Shown here: in pieces, positions 44,150 through 53,564 of the stretch | How positions within the stretch are numbered: the stretch's first letter is position 1 | How the letters are laid out: the number at the start of each line of letters is the position of its first letter | Source: Leptobacterium flavescens | Lineage (GTDB): Bacteria; Bacteroidota; Bacteroidia; Flavobacteriales; Flavobacteriaceae | Direction of reading: 5' to 3' | NCBI RefSeq assembly: GCF_010671605.1 | Contig: NZ_JAABOO010000001.1 | Location: forward strand, 744,001-808,000 | Length of the DNA: 64,000 bases | Position numbers and translations under genes: made by a program | The notes under the pieces: generated by a model | The model's input: only the letters and a program-made list of their open reading frames with translations | Databases searched by the model: none | Told to the model about the DNA's origin: nothing

Positions 44150-44448
44150 GTATTCTCTGAATTACGATGCTAATGTAGCTATTAATTTCAAATAAAAAAC
44201 AGCTTTTTTAATTTTTTTTGAATTCCCTTAAAAACACCGTCTTTTTTCCGATTTTAAAAATAAAAATGCCTGTTTATTGGAAAAAATTAATTCGTATCCC
44301 TCTATATGCCAATATCTTGCTATTCACTTTCTACGGATAGGACTGGAATACGGAAAGGATAAATCGTAAATTCGCAAGAAATCGTACTTTTTATACAAAA
44401 GCATTGATTAGATTTCGGGTCAGGATCCCTGCTTCACTCAAATAGGTT
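44150..44448. other. Divergent intergenic region, pheA operon and AraC gene
   Basis: The stretch must contain both promoters. On the minus strand TGTT, 20 bases, then TACATTAG (one base off TAnnTTTG) is a weak candidate for the aromatic operon. No convincing -7 box is found for the AraC gene. No coding frame or repeat is seen. Confidence 0.4.
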
Positions 44449-45315
44449 ATGGTTAAACTGGAAAATTCGACAAATAAAGAAGCTTTCTCCCAAAAACAAA
44501 TGGGGAATAAGATCCTCTACACCCGGCATCTTCAGGACGATTCCGTAAAGTATCGATCGACTTACACTCTTAAATATCTGGTTAAGGGACATAAATGCTA
44601 CGAGATAAACAATAAACAGCTCAGAGTAAAGAAAGGGCAATACCTGCTTATTAATAATGATCAGATCATTTCCTCCTATGCCTATAAAGGAGCAGAAGGC
44701 ATATCTCTTTTTCTCTCTTCGGAATTGGTAAAGGACATCTATGAATCCTATAGAAAAGAAACCGAAAATCCCGATGATTTTCGTTTTTATGAGCTTGCCT
44801 TTCCAAGGGTTAATGATGCAATAGGAAATTCTCTTGCTGCACTCTATCATTCCCGGACGAACGGAACGGCAGATAAAATTGCCGTGGAAAATGAGTTTTT
44901 GCATCTGACCGAACAACTCGTGATACAGCAACTTGAGATCCTTCACAAAGGAAAATCTGCTAAAGTTTCAAAGGAGGTTACCAATGAAAATTTGCTGAAA
45001 TATGTTCTCCTGGCCCGGGAATTCATTCATGATAATCTGACTGAACGCATTTATCTGGACGATATAAGCAGAAATGTAGGTTTAAGCAAATTTCACCTGC
45101 ATCGGAATTTTAAACATTTTACAGGTTGCTCTCCTCTTGAATACCTGACTTACTACCGTATAGAAAATGCCAAGGCAAAACTGAAATATAGTGACGAGCC
45201 TATTAAAGACATTGCCTGGTCCTGCGGTTTTGAGAATATACATTACTTCCCGGTCATCTTTAAAAAACATACGGGTTATACACCTTCACAGTACAGGAAG
45301 GAAGATGGTTGTTAG
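44449..45315 (+). CDS. AraC family transcriptional regulator
   Basis: A 288-residue regulator with an N-terminal ligand-type domain of no recognised specificity and a C-terminal AraC DNA-binding domain (about 190-285). The two helix-turn-helix units are IYLDDISRNVGLSKFHLHRNFKHFTG and KDIAWSCGFENIHYFPVIFKKHTGYTPSQYRK. No neighbouring target is evident; the divergent aromatic operon is one candidate. The last codons and stop lie inside a heptad repeat array, so the original C-terminus may have been altered after KED. Confidence 0.9.
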   Translation: MVKLENSTNKEAFSQKQMGNKILYTRHLQDDSVKYRSTYTLKYLVKGHKCYEINNKQLRVKKGQYLLINNDQIISSYAYKGAEGISLFLSSELVKDIYESYRKETENPDDFRFYELAFPRVNDAIGNSLAALYHSRTNGTADKIAVENEFLHLTEQLVIQQLEILHKGKSAKVSKEVTNENLLKYVLLAREFIHDNLTERIYLDDISRNVGLSKFHLHRNFKHFTGCSPLEYLTYYRIENAKAKLKYSDEPIKDIAWSCGFENIHYFPVIFKKHTGYTPSQYRKEDGC

Positions 45316-45378
45316 TTGTTGGTTGTTGGTTGTTAGTTGTTAGTTGTTAGTTGTTAGTTGTTAGTTGTTAGTTGTTAG
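45307..45378. repeat. Heptad array, ten units of (A/G)GTTGTT
   Basis: Ten contiguous 7-base units, agttgtt or ggttgtt, from 45307 to 45376 plus a partial unit. The first unit supplies the final Gly-Cys codons and the second the TAG stop of the AraC gene. Only two unit types occur, so this array looks younger than the degenerate ones. Confidence 0.9.
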
Positions 45379-45500
45379 AAATATGGAAATTATTTTCGTT
45401 TTTGGTTTATAGCTAAAACAGGCCTTATAGTTTCAAATCTTTATAAAAATTGCATTCCAAATAAAATACGTTTATTTTCGTTTTTGAGAAAAACAAGCGT

Positions 45501-46403
45501 ATGTCAATCAAGGTAGATCAGGTAACAAAAAAGTACGGAGAGCAAAAAGCTTTAAACGGGATCTCTTTTGAGATCGGAAAGGGAGAGATTGTTGGTTTTC
45601 TGGGTCCTAATGGTGCCGGAAAATCCACGATGATGAAGATCCTGACTACTTATATCACTGCCGATGAAGGTTCTTCTTCGGTAAATGAACACGACGTGGT
45701 TTCTTCTAAAAAAGCAGTGCAGAAAAGCATAGGCTATTTACCGGAACACAATCCTCTTTACCTGGAAATGTATATCAGGGAGTATCTTCGCTTTAATGCA
45801 GATATTTACAAGGTTAAAAAGGAAAGGATAGAAGAAGTCATTCAGCTTACCGGCCTGACATCCGAAGCTCATAAAAAGATAGGACAGCTTTCCAAAGGTT
45901 ACCGGCAGCGTGTAGGCCTGGCCACAGCACTTCTTCACAATCCCAGTGTACTGGTTCTGGATGAGCCTACTACCGGACTTGATCCCAATCAGCTGGTGGA
46001 AATACGGGAACTGATCAAAAACGTGGGGAAGGAAAAAACCGTACTCCTGTCTACTCATATCATGCAGGAGGTCGAAGCTATCTGCGACAGGGTAATCGTC
46101 ATTAACAAAGGAGAGATCGTAGCCGATAAAACGCTTTCCGAACTAAGAGGCGACGGAGGCCAGATCATAGAAGTAGAATTCGATTACAGGGTAGAGACCG
46201 TTTTGCTGGAAGGATTGAATTCGGTTAGTTCTGTAGTGAACAGGGAAGGCTTTATATATGAGCTGAGTTTTTCTACGGACAAGGATATGCGTCCGGTAGT
46301 TTTTGATTTTGCCCATGATAACGGCCTGAAGATCCTTCAGCTTAACCGCAAAAATAAAAACCTGGAAAGTCTTTTCAGGGAGCTAACTTCTCAGAAGGGC
46401 TGA
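45501..46403 (+). CDS. gldA: Gliding motility ABC transporter ATP-binding protein GldA
   Basis: ATPase subunit of the GldA-GldF-GldG exporter linked to gliding in Flavobacterium. Walker A GPNGAGKS is at 35-42, signature LSKGYRQRVGLA near 133, Walker B LVLDEPTTGLDP near 152-163, H-loop STHIMQE near 180. The C-terminal ~80 residues are the accessory domain usual in GldA. The membrane partners gldF and gldG are not adjacent. The 3' end overlaps the convergent serine hydrolase gene by 29 bp. Confidence 0.93.
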   Translation: MSIKVDQVTKKYGEQKALNGISFEIGKGEIVGFLGPNGAGKSTMMKILTTYITADEGSSSVNEHDVVSSKKAVQKSIGYLPEHNPLYLEMYIREYLRFNADIYKVKKERIEEVIQLTGLTSEAHKKIGQLSKGYRQRVGLATALLHNPSVLVLDEPTTGLDPNQLVEIRELIKNVGKEKTVLLSTHIMQEVEAICDRVIVINKGEIVADKTLSELRGDGGQIIEVEFDYRVETVLLEGLNSVSSVVNREGFIYELSFSTDKDMRPVVFDFAHDNGLKILQLNRKNKNLESLFRELTSQKG

Positions 46404-47490
46404 TCTTATCTAAAACAGCATCGATTATCTTATCGATCTCTTTTTCTATTCCGGGATTGGTAACATTGGTAAGTAAGGAAAACACCATATTCTGGTCTGG
46501 ATATACCCTGAAAACAGCATAACCTCCTATTCCGTTACCAGTGTGACCGTAATACGGCCTGTTTTTCTGATCAAAACTTACTTCCCAACCCAGGCCGTAA
46601 TAAGTAGAGTTGTTATTTACCATTTGAGCCGTTGTAAACTGAGATGCGATCTCCACAGGTAGAAACTCCCCTTTTAAATAAGCATTCCCAAGCCTGGCCA
46701 CATCTTCCGAGGTCGATAAAAAGCCTCCTCCCGCGAGTTTGAAGTAATTATTAACCTTAGCAGCCCGTCTAAACCTCCGTTTTCCTCTTTTTGAGTAGTA
46801 AGTAGTTTTAAAAGGGATACTGTCGTTGTTCTCATCCGGAAAAGTGTGGGTCATTTCCAGCGGAAGCAAGACCTTTTCATTCACAAAGTTTGCATAGGGC
46901 ACTCCTGTTGCTTCCTGAATAGCCAGGGAGATAAGCACCCAGTCATAGCTGTTATAGGCATAATCTGTTCCGGGTTCGAAAAGCAGAGGGTCTTCCTCAA
47001 ACAAGGCCACTCCTTCTCTTATGGACAGTTCCTTTTTATTAAAAAACTCCCGCCCTTTATAAGTCCTTATCCCCGCCAGGTGTCCTCCCAACTGCCGAAG
47101 CGTAATATCGTATTTCTTCCTGGGAAAGTAGGGAACATAATCGTAAATGGAAGAATCCAGGTCTATCTTTTTTTCCTCAACCGCCTTGGCAAGGGCCGTA
47201 GCCGATAAAGGTTTGGATACACTGGCAATCCTGAATATGGTTTGCTGCGGATCTATCGGAATTTCTTTTTCCAGGTCTGCATAACCATAACCCTTTTGCC
47301 AGATAGTCTGCTGATCTCTGGTAACCGTTACCGCAATTCCGGGTATTCTCTTTTTTCTAAGTAAGCGGTTAATGATGCGTTCCGCTTTTTTTACTTCTTT
47401 TGGAGTCTCATTGATGGAATCCTGCGGAAAAACCGAGCTGACAAATGAAAAAAAACTTAGCACTAGAATGAGTTTATTTTTAATGTTCAT
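46375..47490 (-). CDS. Serine hydrolase of the beta-lactamase/PBP4 family
   Basis: Class C beta-lactamase-like protein, 371 residues, with a signal peptide (NIKNKLILVLSFFSFVSSVFPQ). The nucleophile motif SVSK is in RIASVSKPLSATALA (about 92-106), the second motif is in YAYNSYDWVLISLA near 178, and the third is HTG in YGHTGNGIGGY near 318. It could be a D,D-peptidase or an esterase rather than a true lactamase. The ATG shares its first base with the stop of the upstream lipoprotein gene. It overlaps gldA at the 3' ends. Confidence 0.87.
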   Translation of the reverse strand: MNIKNKLILVLSFFSFVSSVFPQDSINETPKEVKKAERIINRLLRKKRIPGIAVTVTRDQQTIWQKGYGYADLEKEIPIDPQQTIFRIASVSKPLSATALAKAVEEKKIDLDSSIYDYVPYFPRKKYDITLRQLGGHLAGIRTYKGREFFNKKELSIREGVALFEEDPLLFEPGTDYAYNSYDWVLISLAIQEATGVPYANFVNEKVLLPLEMTHTFPDENNDSIPFKTTYYSKRGKRRFRRAAKVNNYFKLAGGGFLSTSEDVARLGNAYLKGEFLPVEIASQFTTAQMVNNNSTYYGLGWEVSFDQKNRPYYGHTGNGIGGYAVFRVYPDQNMVFSLLTNVTNPGIEKEIDKIIDAVLDKISPSEKLAP

Positions 47491-48236
47491 TAATTCCTGA
47501 AAATTAATCGTCCTTTATAATGTTCTGTTACATCTACCTCATCCGGATCGTTAAATATAATTACATCTCCAGAACTGAAAAGATCTCCACTTATGCTATT
47601 GGTCGGAAATAAAAGCATATCATTAGTCCCCCGGTGAAAAACAGTAATATCTGAAGCCTCTAAGTTTTCACCCTCAAACCTGCTGTTCCCGGAAAAGAAG
47701 GAAACATTCAGATTTGTAGTACTCCCATCGATAAAAGCGTTAGAAAGATTATTAAACACCACTACAAAAGATTGATTTTCTATTGTAAGATAAAAATTTC
47801 CCACGCTCTGTGCATCTTCATTAACATCCTCCGAGATAATCCTAAGGTTTGGAAACCTGAGTACCCCTTCCGATCTGATATCGAATTGTGTGGAACTGCG
47901 TATTTCGGTAATATCAGGGGTTGTTACCCTTATGGTGGTCGTTCCGAAATCGCGAACAAAATTACAATCGTTATTATCCGTTAAGATCAGCCTCCCGTCA
48001 ATGACTTCCACCTCCACATCATTGATAAGGTTTTCACCGGTTTCTACCACTACACTGGTTTCAGCATCTTGCTGTATGATCATGGTTATCCCTGTATTTA
48101 CCAGGATACGGGAAAACTCAGCAACCTCTCTGTTCTCACTTATAATTCTTCCGGTTGTCTGGAAACAATCGGGTGCGTTCTCACTGTCGCATGTTGCAAA
48201 AATTAAAAAAACCGCTATGTAGAAGAATCGTTTCAC
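47490..48236 (-). CDS. GIN/DUF2807-type lipoprotein
   Basis: A predicted lipoprotein: with the GTG start at 48236 the N-terminus is KRFFYIAVFLIFATC, a lipobox with Cys near 16. The mature part is repetitive beta structure (auto-transporter adhesin GIN domain): EVEVIDGRLILTDNNDCNF, TTIRVTTPDITEIRSSTQFDIRSEG. An upstream in-frame ATG at 48296 would overlap the previous gene by 50 bp and bury the signal peptide, so I reject it. The role is unknown; such proteins sit on the cell envelope. Confidence 0.78.
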   Translation of the reverse strand: MKRFFYIAVFLIFATCDSENAPDCFQTTGRIISENREVAEFSRILVNTGITMIIQQDAETSVVVETGENLINDVEVEVIDGRLILTDNNDCNFVRDFGTTTIRVTTPDITEIRSSTQFDIRSEGVLRFPNLRIISEDVNEDAQSVGNFYLTIENQSFVVVFNNLSNAFIDGSTTNLNVSFFSGNSRFEGENLEASDITVFHRGTNDMLLFPTNSISGDLFSSGDVIIFNDPDEVDVTEHYKGRLIFRN

Positions 48237-48246
48237 AATTTTATGT

Positions 48247-49344
48247 TTACAGGCGTATTCCAATACCAAATTCGACGTTTTCGGCTTTGGCTCCATGTGA
48301 TTTTAAAGTAAGCGCTCCGTATATTTTTTTACCAAAATAACGTTTTATTCCGGCTCTGAGGTATGTTCTTCCCTCAAAATCAACAGGATAATAGGCATAA
48401 TAACCAATTTGAGTTAGTACGGAATAACGGTTAATAAAGAGTTCGTGCCCTACGAATACCCCTACCCTTTTAAAATCTTCATCACCTTCAATCCCGTTCT
48501 GCGGAAAGGCAATACTCTGAAATTCTATGTGCTCTTTAAGGAAATTAGAAAAGAATATTTCTGTTCCCAGCTGTAAGGAACTTTTCCTATTGATACGTTT
48601 ATCAGCATAAGCCGAAAAAATATAAAAAGGAAAAACACCGCTATCTATAACATCACTTTCATTCACGCCTGTTCTGAAGGCCAGGTTAAATTTTATGGGC
48701 TCCGTAAATTTTTCACGGCTAACCGTATTCAGATATTCAGGTTCTTCCTCTTCCAGGTTATAGGTTACTCCAATATTGAGGGTTATGGAATTAATGCTGG
48801 TATTAGGAGCCTTTATATTGGCATTACTATAGTGAATAAATGCCAGCCCGGCCTGCAATCCGAACCGGTCGAATATATTCTCTTTTTTATAATTGAGAAG
48901 CGCATACGTACTGCTCAATACCCTGGTCCCGAAAGCGATATTCCTGAAATTATCCACCTTATCATAAGGATTGGTAGTAACTGCCAGTCCCTGCCCTATT
49001 CTCAGCATCAGATTCCTGTTCAGGAAATAAAAATTGTAATGAGCATATACTCCGTAGTTCTCTCCGAGGAATTCATTTTTAAGGTTCTGATAAATAAAGG
49101 AAGCTCCGTAGTCGGGATAATTGTAATATTGTTCCCAGTCCTTTGCGCCGAAGGTTTTACGGTTCCAACCCAGGATCAATCCTTCCGGATGTCCGGTAAT
49201 AAGATGCTGGATATCTTCGTTATGCAACGCAATATTGCCGTAGAAATAATTGATATCAAAAGTATTTGCGTATTGCTTTTCCTGGGAAAAACAAAGCGAA
49301 ACACTTGTTAAACTTAGGGTAAGAATTATAAATAAAGGCCTCAT
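48247..49344 (-). CDS. PagL-like/acyloxyacyl hydrolase family outer-membrane protein
   Basis: A signal peptide (RPLFIILTLSLTSVSLCFSQ; ATG at 49344 preferred over 49365) precedes a beta-barrel of about 345 residues. HYSNAN near residue 180 matches the His-x-Ser active site of lipid A 3-O-deacylase PagL, so removal of an acyl chain from lipid A is plausible. The protein is about twice the size of PagL, as in Bacteroidota members. The barrel ends with the aromatic/hydrophobic pattern FGIGIRL. It lies 24 bp after metF. Confidence 0.75.
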   Translation of the reverse strand: MRPLFIILTLSLTSVSLCFSQEKQYANTFDINYFYGNIALHNEDIQHLITGHPEGLILGWNRKTFGAKDWEQYYNYPDYGASFIYQNLKNEFLGENYGVYAHYNFYFLNRNLMLRIGQGLAVTTNPYDKVDNFRNIAFGTRVLSSTYALLNYKKENIFDRFGLQAGLAFIHYSNANIKAPNTSINSITLNIGVTYNLEEEEPEYLNTVSREKFTEPIKFNLAFRTGVNESDVIDSGVFPFYIFSAYADKRINRKSSLQLGTEIFFSNFLKEHIEFQSIAFPQNGIEGDEDFKRVGVFVGHELFINRYSVLTQIGYYAYYPVDFEGRTYLRAGIKRYFGKKIYGALTLKSHGAKAENVEFGIGIRL

Positions 49345-49368
49345 TGCTAGCGGCAAATGTAGCATTTT

Positions 49369-50325
49369 TTAAAAAACTTCCTTTGCAATCGCTTTAATAT
49401 TGTCGGCTTTTCCCATAGAATAATAATGAAGAACGGGCACGCCTTTAAGCACCAGTTCCTTACTCTGAGCCACACACCATTCGATACCAACCTGTCTTAC
49501 TTCCTTGTTGTCCTTGCATTTGATTACCGCATTGATAAGCTCATCCGGGAGATCCACATTAAAACGATGTGGAATAAGATTAAGCTGTTTTTTAGTGGCT
49601 ATAGGTTTTAGTCCCGGAATTATGGGAACCGTTATTCCTGCCTTTCTGCATTTATCGACAAAACGGAAAAAGCTGTCATTATTAAAGAACATCTGTGTGA
49701 CTATATAAGAAGCTCCGGCCTCGATTTTCTTTTTTAGAAAATGAATATCACTATCCAGACTGGGGGCTTCTACATGTTTTTCCGGATAACCGGCCACTCC
49801 GATACAAAAATCGGTTTTAGCCGTATTTTGCGTGTCTTCATCCAGGTATTCCCCTTTATTCAGGGAAACGATCTGTTTTACCAGATCGCTTGCATAGGGA
49901 TGTCCGTCCTTTTCCGGTTTGAAATAAGTTTCACTTTTTACGGCATCTCCCCTGAGGGCAACCACATTGTCTATTCCCAGGAAATTCAGATCGATCAGGA
50001 AGTTTTCGGTATCCTCTTTTGTAAATCCACCACAAAGAATATGAGGTACAGCATCTACTCCGTATCTATTCTGGATCGCTGCACAAATACCTACGGTTCC
50101 CGGACGTTTCCTTACTACTTTTTTCTGAAGAAGTCCGTTTTCCATTTCCTTATACACATATTCTTCTCTGTGATAAGTTACATCAATAAAGGGAGGTTTA
50201 AACTCCATCAAAGGATCGATCCCATCAAAAATAGATTGGATATTCTGCCCTTTTAGAGGGGGAAGGATCTCAAAAGAAAACAATGCCTTTCCGTTGGCTT
50301 TCCCTATATGTTCTATTACTTTCAT
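49369..50325 (-). CDS. metF: Methylenetetrahydrofolate reductase
   Basis: FAD enzyme reducing 5,10-methylene-THF to 5-methyl-THF, the methyl donor for MetH. The TIM barrel starts FSFEILPPLKG near residue 16 (catalytic Glu), then DVTYHREEYVYKEME, NVVALRGDAVK, DFCIGVAGYPEKHVEAP and GASYIVTQMFFNNDSFFRFVD. The 318-residue length is typical. It is downstream of the two metH genes and the four-helix gene; the methyl supply and use are thus in one SAM-riboswitch-controlled unit if transcription reads through. Confidence 0.96.
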   Translation of the reverse strand: MKVIEHIGKANGKALFSFEILPPLKGQNIQSIFDGIDPLMEFKPPFIDVTYHREEYVYKEMENGLLQKKVVRKRPGTVGICAAIQNRYGVDAVPHILCGGFTKEDTENFLIDLNFLGIDNVVALRGDAVKSETYFKPEKDGHPYASDLVKQIVSLNKGEYLDEDTQNTAKTDFCIGVAGYPEKHVEAPSLDSDIHFLKKKIEAGASYIVTQMFFNNDSFFRFVDKCRKAGITVPIIPGLKPIATKKQLNLIPHRFNVDLPDELINAVIKCKDNKEVRQVGIEWCVAQSKELVLKGVPVLHYYSMGKADNIKAIAKEVF

Positions 50326-50348
50326 TCGTTTATATTTCTTGCTTTTTT

Positions 50349-50422
50349 AGTTGTTAGTTGCTGGTTGTTGGTTGTTGGTTGTTAGTTGTTAGTTGTTGGT
50401 TGTTGGTTGTTGGTTGTTGGTT
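50349..50422. repeat. Heptad array, ten units, 3' of the four-helix-bundle gene
   Basis: Ten 7-base units of agttgtt/ggttgtt type (one agttgct), ending where the stop codon of the four-helix gene begins (50422-50424). It fills almost all the space up to the metF start at 50325. Confidence 0.85.
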
Positions 50423-50775
50423 TAAATTTTTCTATAATAGTTTATAAAACCATTAAGTAATTTTTTACATAGTTCAATGGATTCCATAATCTTCTCAAAT
50501 TCTTCCTGTTCTACAAATTTTTGGTCCTTCGAAAGATATAATTGTGTTTCCAACTCGTACAATGAGCCTCTTGAAATATGCAAGAAATGGATAGTTTCCT
50601 TCGATGTCTGTCTTCCGCATCCCTCAGCTATGTTGGAAGGCACAGAGATAGCGCTTCTTCTTATTTGATTTATCAAACCGGAAAGCTCACTCTTTGGAAA
50701 AAACTTGGTTATTTCATAAACCTTATTAGTTAATTTCCTCGATTCTTTCCAAACATCAAGATCAACATACATCAT
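50422..50775 (-). CDS. Four-helix-bundle protein (S23/23S rRNA IVP family)
   Basis: A 117-residue all-helical protein with the family core: LDVWKESRKLTNKVYEITKFFP, LINQIRRSAISVPSNIAEGCGR near 34-56, and SRGSLYELETQLYLSK near 68-83. The family was first seen as ORFs inside 23S rRNA intervening sequences and is structurally like the Avd partner of diversity-generating reverse transcriptases; its function is unknown. It sits inside the methionine operon between metH and metF, bracketed by heptad arrays on both sides, which suggests a mobile cassette. ATG at 50775 or the next codon. Confidence 0.87.
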   Translation of the reverse strand: MMYVDLDVWKESRKLTNKVYEITKFFPKSELSGLINQIRRSAISVPSNIAEGCGRQTSKETIHFLHISRGSLYELETQLYLSKDQKFVEQEEFEKIMESIELCKKLLNGFINYYRKI

Positions 50776-50796
50776 AACACAATTCTCTTAAATTCA

Positions 50797-50866
50797 CTAT
50801 CAACCATAAACTATCAACTAACAACCATATACCTCAATACTTTGTACTTAATACTCATTACTCTCA
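50797..50866. repeat. Heptad array, ten degenerate units, between metH and the four-helix gene
   Basis: Ten contiguous 7-base units: ctatcaa, ccataaa, ctatcaa, ctaacaa, ccatata, cctcaat, then actttgt, acttaat, actcatt, actctca. The last four all begin ACT. The final unit contains the metH stop codon (50864-50866). The units on the left are reverse-complement relatives of the GTTGTT type. Confidence 0.6.
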
Positions 50867-53551
50867 GACCTCAGAAGCCAGATTCGGATTTAGCCATTTA
50901 CGTGCTTCATCAACTGAAATACCTCTTCTACCGGCATAATCCTTTAACTGATCTTCCTTTATTTTTCCCAATCCGAAATACTTACTATCCGGATGTCCGA
51001 GATAATAACCCGATACCGATGCTGCCGGCCACATGGCCAGGCTTTCGGTTAATCTGACCCCTATCTTCTCTTCTACCTCCAGCAGTTTCCAGATCGTATT
51101 TTTCTCGAGATGGTCCGGGCAAGCGGGATATCCGGGCGCCGGGCGAATACCTGTATAGGATTCTTTTATCAGTTCCTGATTACTCAATTCTTCTGCGCTG
51201 GCATATCCCCAATGTTCTTTCCGTACCCTTTCGTGTAAATATTCTGCAAAAGCCTCCGCAAACCTGTCGGCAAGAGCTTTTACCATAATAGAATTATAAT
51301 CGTCGTGCTCTGCTTCGAATTTTGCAGCGAGTTCATCGGTCCCAAAACCGGTCGTTACACAGAAACAGCCTATATAATCGTCTTTTCCCGATTCCTTTGG
51401 TGCAATATAATCTGCCAGGGCAATATTGGGTTTTCCCTGGTGCTTTTTAAGTTGCTGACGAAGGGTCAGGAAAGTATCGCTAACTTCTTTGCGAGAGTCA
51501 TCTGTATATATTTCAATATCATCACCAACGGCATTGGCCGGAAATAATCCGAATACCGCTTTGGCGGTGAGCAGTTTTTCGTCTACGATCTTTTTTAAAA
51601 GCACCCTGGCATCCTCAAACAAACTGGTAGCCTGCTCTCCGATTATTTCATCTTTCAGGATCTGAGGGTATCTCCCATGCAGGTCCCAGCTCCTAAAAAA
51701 GGGGCTCCAATCTATATAATCTTCCAAAACTTTCAGATCCAGGTCCTCAATAAGCTGAACTCCCGGCTGGCCGGGTTTAACTGCCTGATAGTTATTCCAG
51801 TCTAACTGAAGTTTATTATTCCTCGCCTCTTCAATCGGCAGATACTCTTTTTGTTTCCCTCTGGAGAGGAATTGTTCCCTGAATTTATCGTATTCCTCGC
51901 GGATCACTTCCTTAAAAGAGTCATTGTTCTCCTGCATAAGATTCCCCACCACAGTAACGGCCCGGGACGCATCATTCACGTGCATTACGGCATCCGAATA
52001 GTTGGGTGCGATCTTTACAGCCGTATGTGCCCTGGAAGTTGTTGCTCCCCCGATCAGGAGCGGGATATCCAGTTCCTTCTTTTCCATTTCCCTGGCCAGG
52101 TATACCATCTCATCCAGGGAAGGTGTAATAAGTCCGCTAAGACCTATAACATCGACTTTTTCTTCTACCGCAGTCTGAATGATCTTCTCCGGAGGAACCA
52201 TTACTCCGAGGTCTACGATCTCGTAATTGTTACATCCGAGTACCACTCCGACAATATTTTTTCCTATATCGTGAACATCTCCCTTTACTGTGGCCAATAA
52301 AATCTTTCCGGCCATTTCTCTTTTACCGTCTTTTTCTTCTTCGATAAAAGGCAGGAGATAAGCCACAGCTTTTTTCATTACCCTGGCGGATTTTACCACC
52401 TGGGGCAGGAACATCTTTCCGCTGCCGAAAAGGTCTCCCACTACATTCATTCCGGCCATTAAATGGCCTTCAATAACCTGAATAGGCCTTTCTACCGACT
52501 GTCTCGCTTCCTCAACATCGGTTTCGATGAATTCGTCTATTCCTTTTACCAGGGCATGAGTGATCCTTTCCTGTAAAGGGTCGTTCCTCCATTCCTGGTT
52601 TTGTTTTTCCGCGGTTTTATTATTGCCTTTTACCGTCTCTGCAAAGCTGAGAAGGCGTTCCGTAGCATCTTCCCTTCTGTTGAGCAATACATCTTCTACA
52701 TGTTCCAGCAGGTCTTTAGGGATATCATCATATACTTCCAGCATCTGCGGGTTAACGATCCCCATGGTCATTCCGTGTTGAATGGCATGGTAAAGAAAAG
52801 CGGAATGCATGGCTTCACGCACCGTATTATTACCCCTGAAAGAAAAAGAAACATTACTTACTCCCCCGCTCACATTTGCATGCGGCAGATTTTCACGTAT
52901 CCATTTGGTTGCCCTGAAGAAATCCAATGCATTATTTACGTGTTCTTCCATTCCCGTAGCCACGGGGAAAATATTGGGGTCGAAAATGATATCCTCGGGC
53001 GGGAATTTTACCTGATCGACAAGAATTCTGTAAGAGCGTTCGCAGATCTCGATGCGTCTTTCATAATTATCTGCCTGCCCGACCTCATCAAAGGCCATTA
53101 CAATAACCGCTGCTCCGTATCGCTTTATCAGGGTAGCTTGTTTGATAAACTCCTCTTCTCCTCCTTTAAGGCTGATAGAGTTCACCACACATTTTCCCTG
53201 AGCTACCTGAAGTCCGGCTTCAATGATCTCCCATTTGGAACTATCGATCATGATAGGAACCCTGCAAATATCGGGTTCGGAAGCAACCAGATTCATAAAG
53301 GTCGTCATAGCGTGAACCCCATCTATCATTCCCTCATCCATATTGATATCGATGATCTGGGCTCCCCCTTCTACCTGCGCTCTGGCTACATCTAGGGCTT
53401 CATCGTATTTCTCTTCCTTTATCAGCCTCAGGAATTTCCTTGAGCCGGTAACATTCGTCCTTTCCCCTACATTAATAAAATTACTCTCTGGTGTTACCAC
53501 AAGGGGTTCCAGTCCGGAGAGTCGCAGGTATTTTTTATTATTGAGTGACAT
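50864..53551 (-). CDS. metH: Methionine synthase, folate/cobalamin/activation part
   Basis: C-terminal part of cobalamin-dependent methionine synthase as a separate 895-residue gene. The pterin-binding domain starts [16 protein letters not shown] near 25; the cobalamin cap and binding domain has the DxHxxG motif in [17 protein letters not shown] near 425-440, and the SAM-binding reactivation domain has [12 protein letters not shown] near 805. The homocysteine domain is encoded upstream (53756-54766). It has its own ATG, preceded 14 bases upstream by a heptad array. Confidence 0.96.
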   Translation of the reverse strand: MSLNNKKYLRLSGLEPLVVTPESNFINVGERTNVTGSRKFLRLIKEEKYDEALDVARAQVEGGAQIIDINMDEGMIDGVHAMTTFMNLVASEPDICRVPIMIDSSKWEIIEAGLQVAQGKCVVNSISLKGGEEEFIKQATLIKRYGAAVIVMAFDEVGQADNYERRIEICERSYRILVDQVKFPPEDIIFDPNIFPVATGMEEHVNNALDFFRATKWIRENLPHANVSGGVSNVSFSFRGNNTVREAMHSAFLYHAIQHGMTMGIVNPQMLEVYDDIPKDLLEHVEDVLLNRREDATERLLSFAETVKGNNKTAEKQNQEWRNDPLQERITHALVKGIDEFIETDVEEARQSVERPIQVIEGHLMAGMNVVGDLFGSGKMFLPQVVKSARVMKKAVAYLLPFIEEEKDGKREMAGKILLATVKGDVHDIGKNIVGVVLGCNNYEIVDLGVMVPPEKIIQTAVEEKVDVIGLSGLITPSLDEMVYLAREMEKKELDIPLLIGGATTSRAHTAVKIAPNYSDAVMHVNDASRAVTVVGNLMQENNDSFKEVIREEYDKFREQFLSRGKQKEYLPIEEARNNKLQLDWNNYQAVKPGQPGVQLIEDLDLKVLEDYIDWSPFFRSWDLHGRYPQILKDEIIGEQATSLFEDARVLLKKIVDEKLLTAKAVFGLFPANAVGDDIEIYTDDSRKEVSDTFLTLRQQLKKHQGKPNIALADYIAPKESGKDDYIGCFCVTTGFGTDELAAKFEAEHDDYNSIMVKALADRFAEAFAEYLHERVRKEHWGYASAEELSNQELIKESYTGIRPAPGYPACPDHLEKNTIWKLLEVEEKIGVRLTESLAMWPAASVSGYYLGHPDSKYFGLGKIKEDQLKDYAGRRGISVDEARKWLNPNLASEV

Positions 53552-53564
53552 TTGTGTTTTTTAG

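Noticed and set aside
45307-45378. Tandem repeats as a possible CRISPR array
   Set aside because: Units are 7 bases with no spacers and no cas genes are present; this is a heptad array.
48237-48296. ATG start at 48296 for the GIN-domain lipoprotein
   Set aside because: It would overlap the upstream gene by 50 bp and push the lipoprotein signal 20 residues inward; the GTG at 48236 places it correctly.
52601-53395. A 264-codon open frame on the plus strand inside the second metH gene
   Set aside because: It is antisense to strongly conserved cobalamin and pterin domains, has no recognisable domain, and is explained by codon bias of the true gene.
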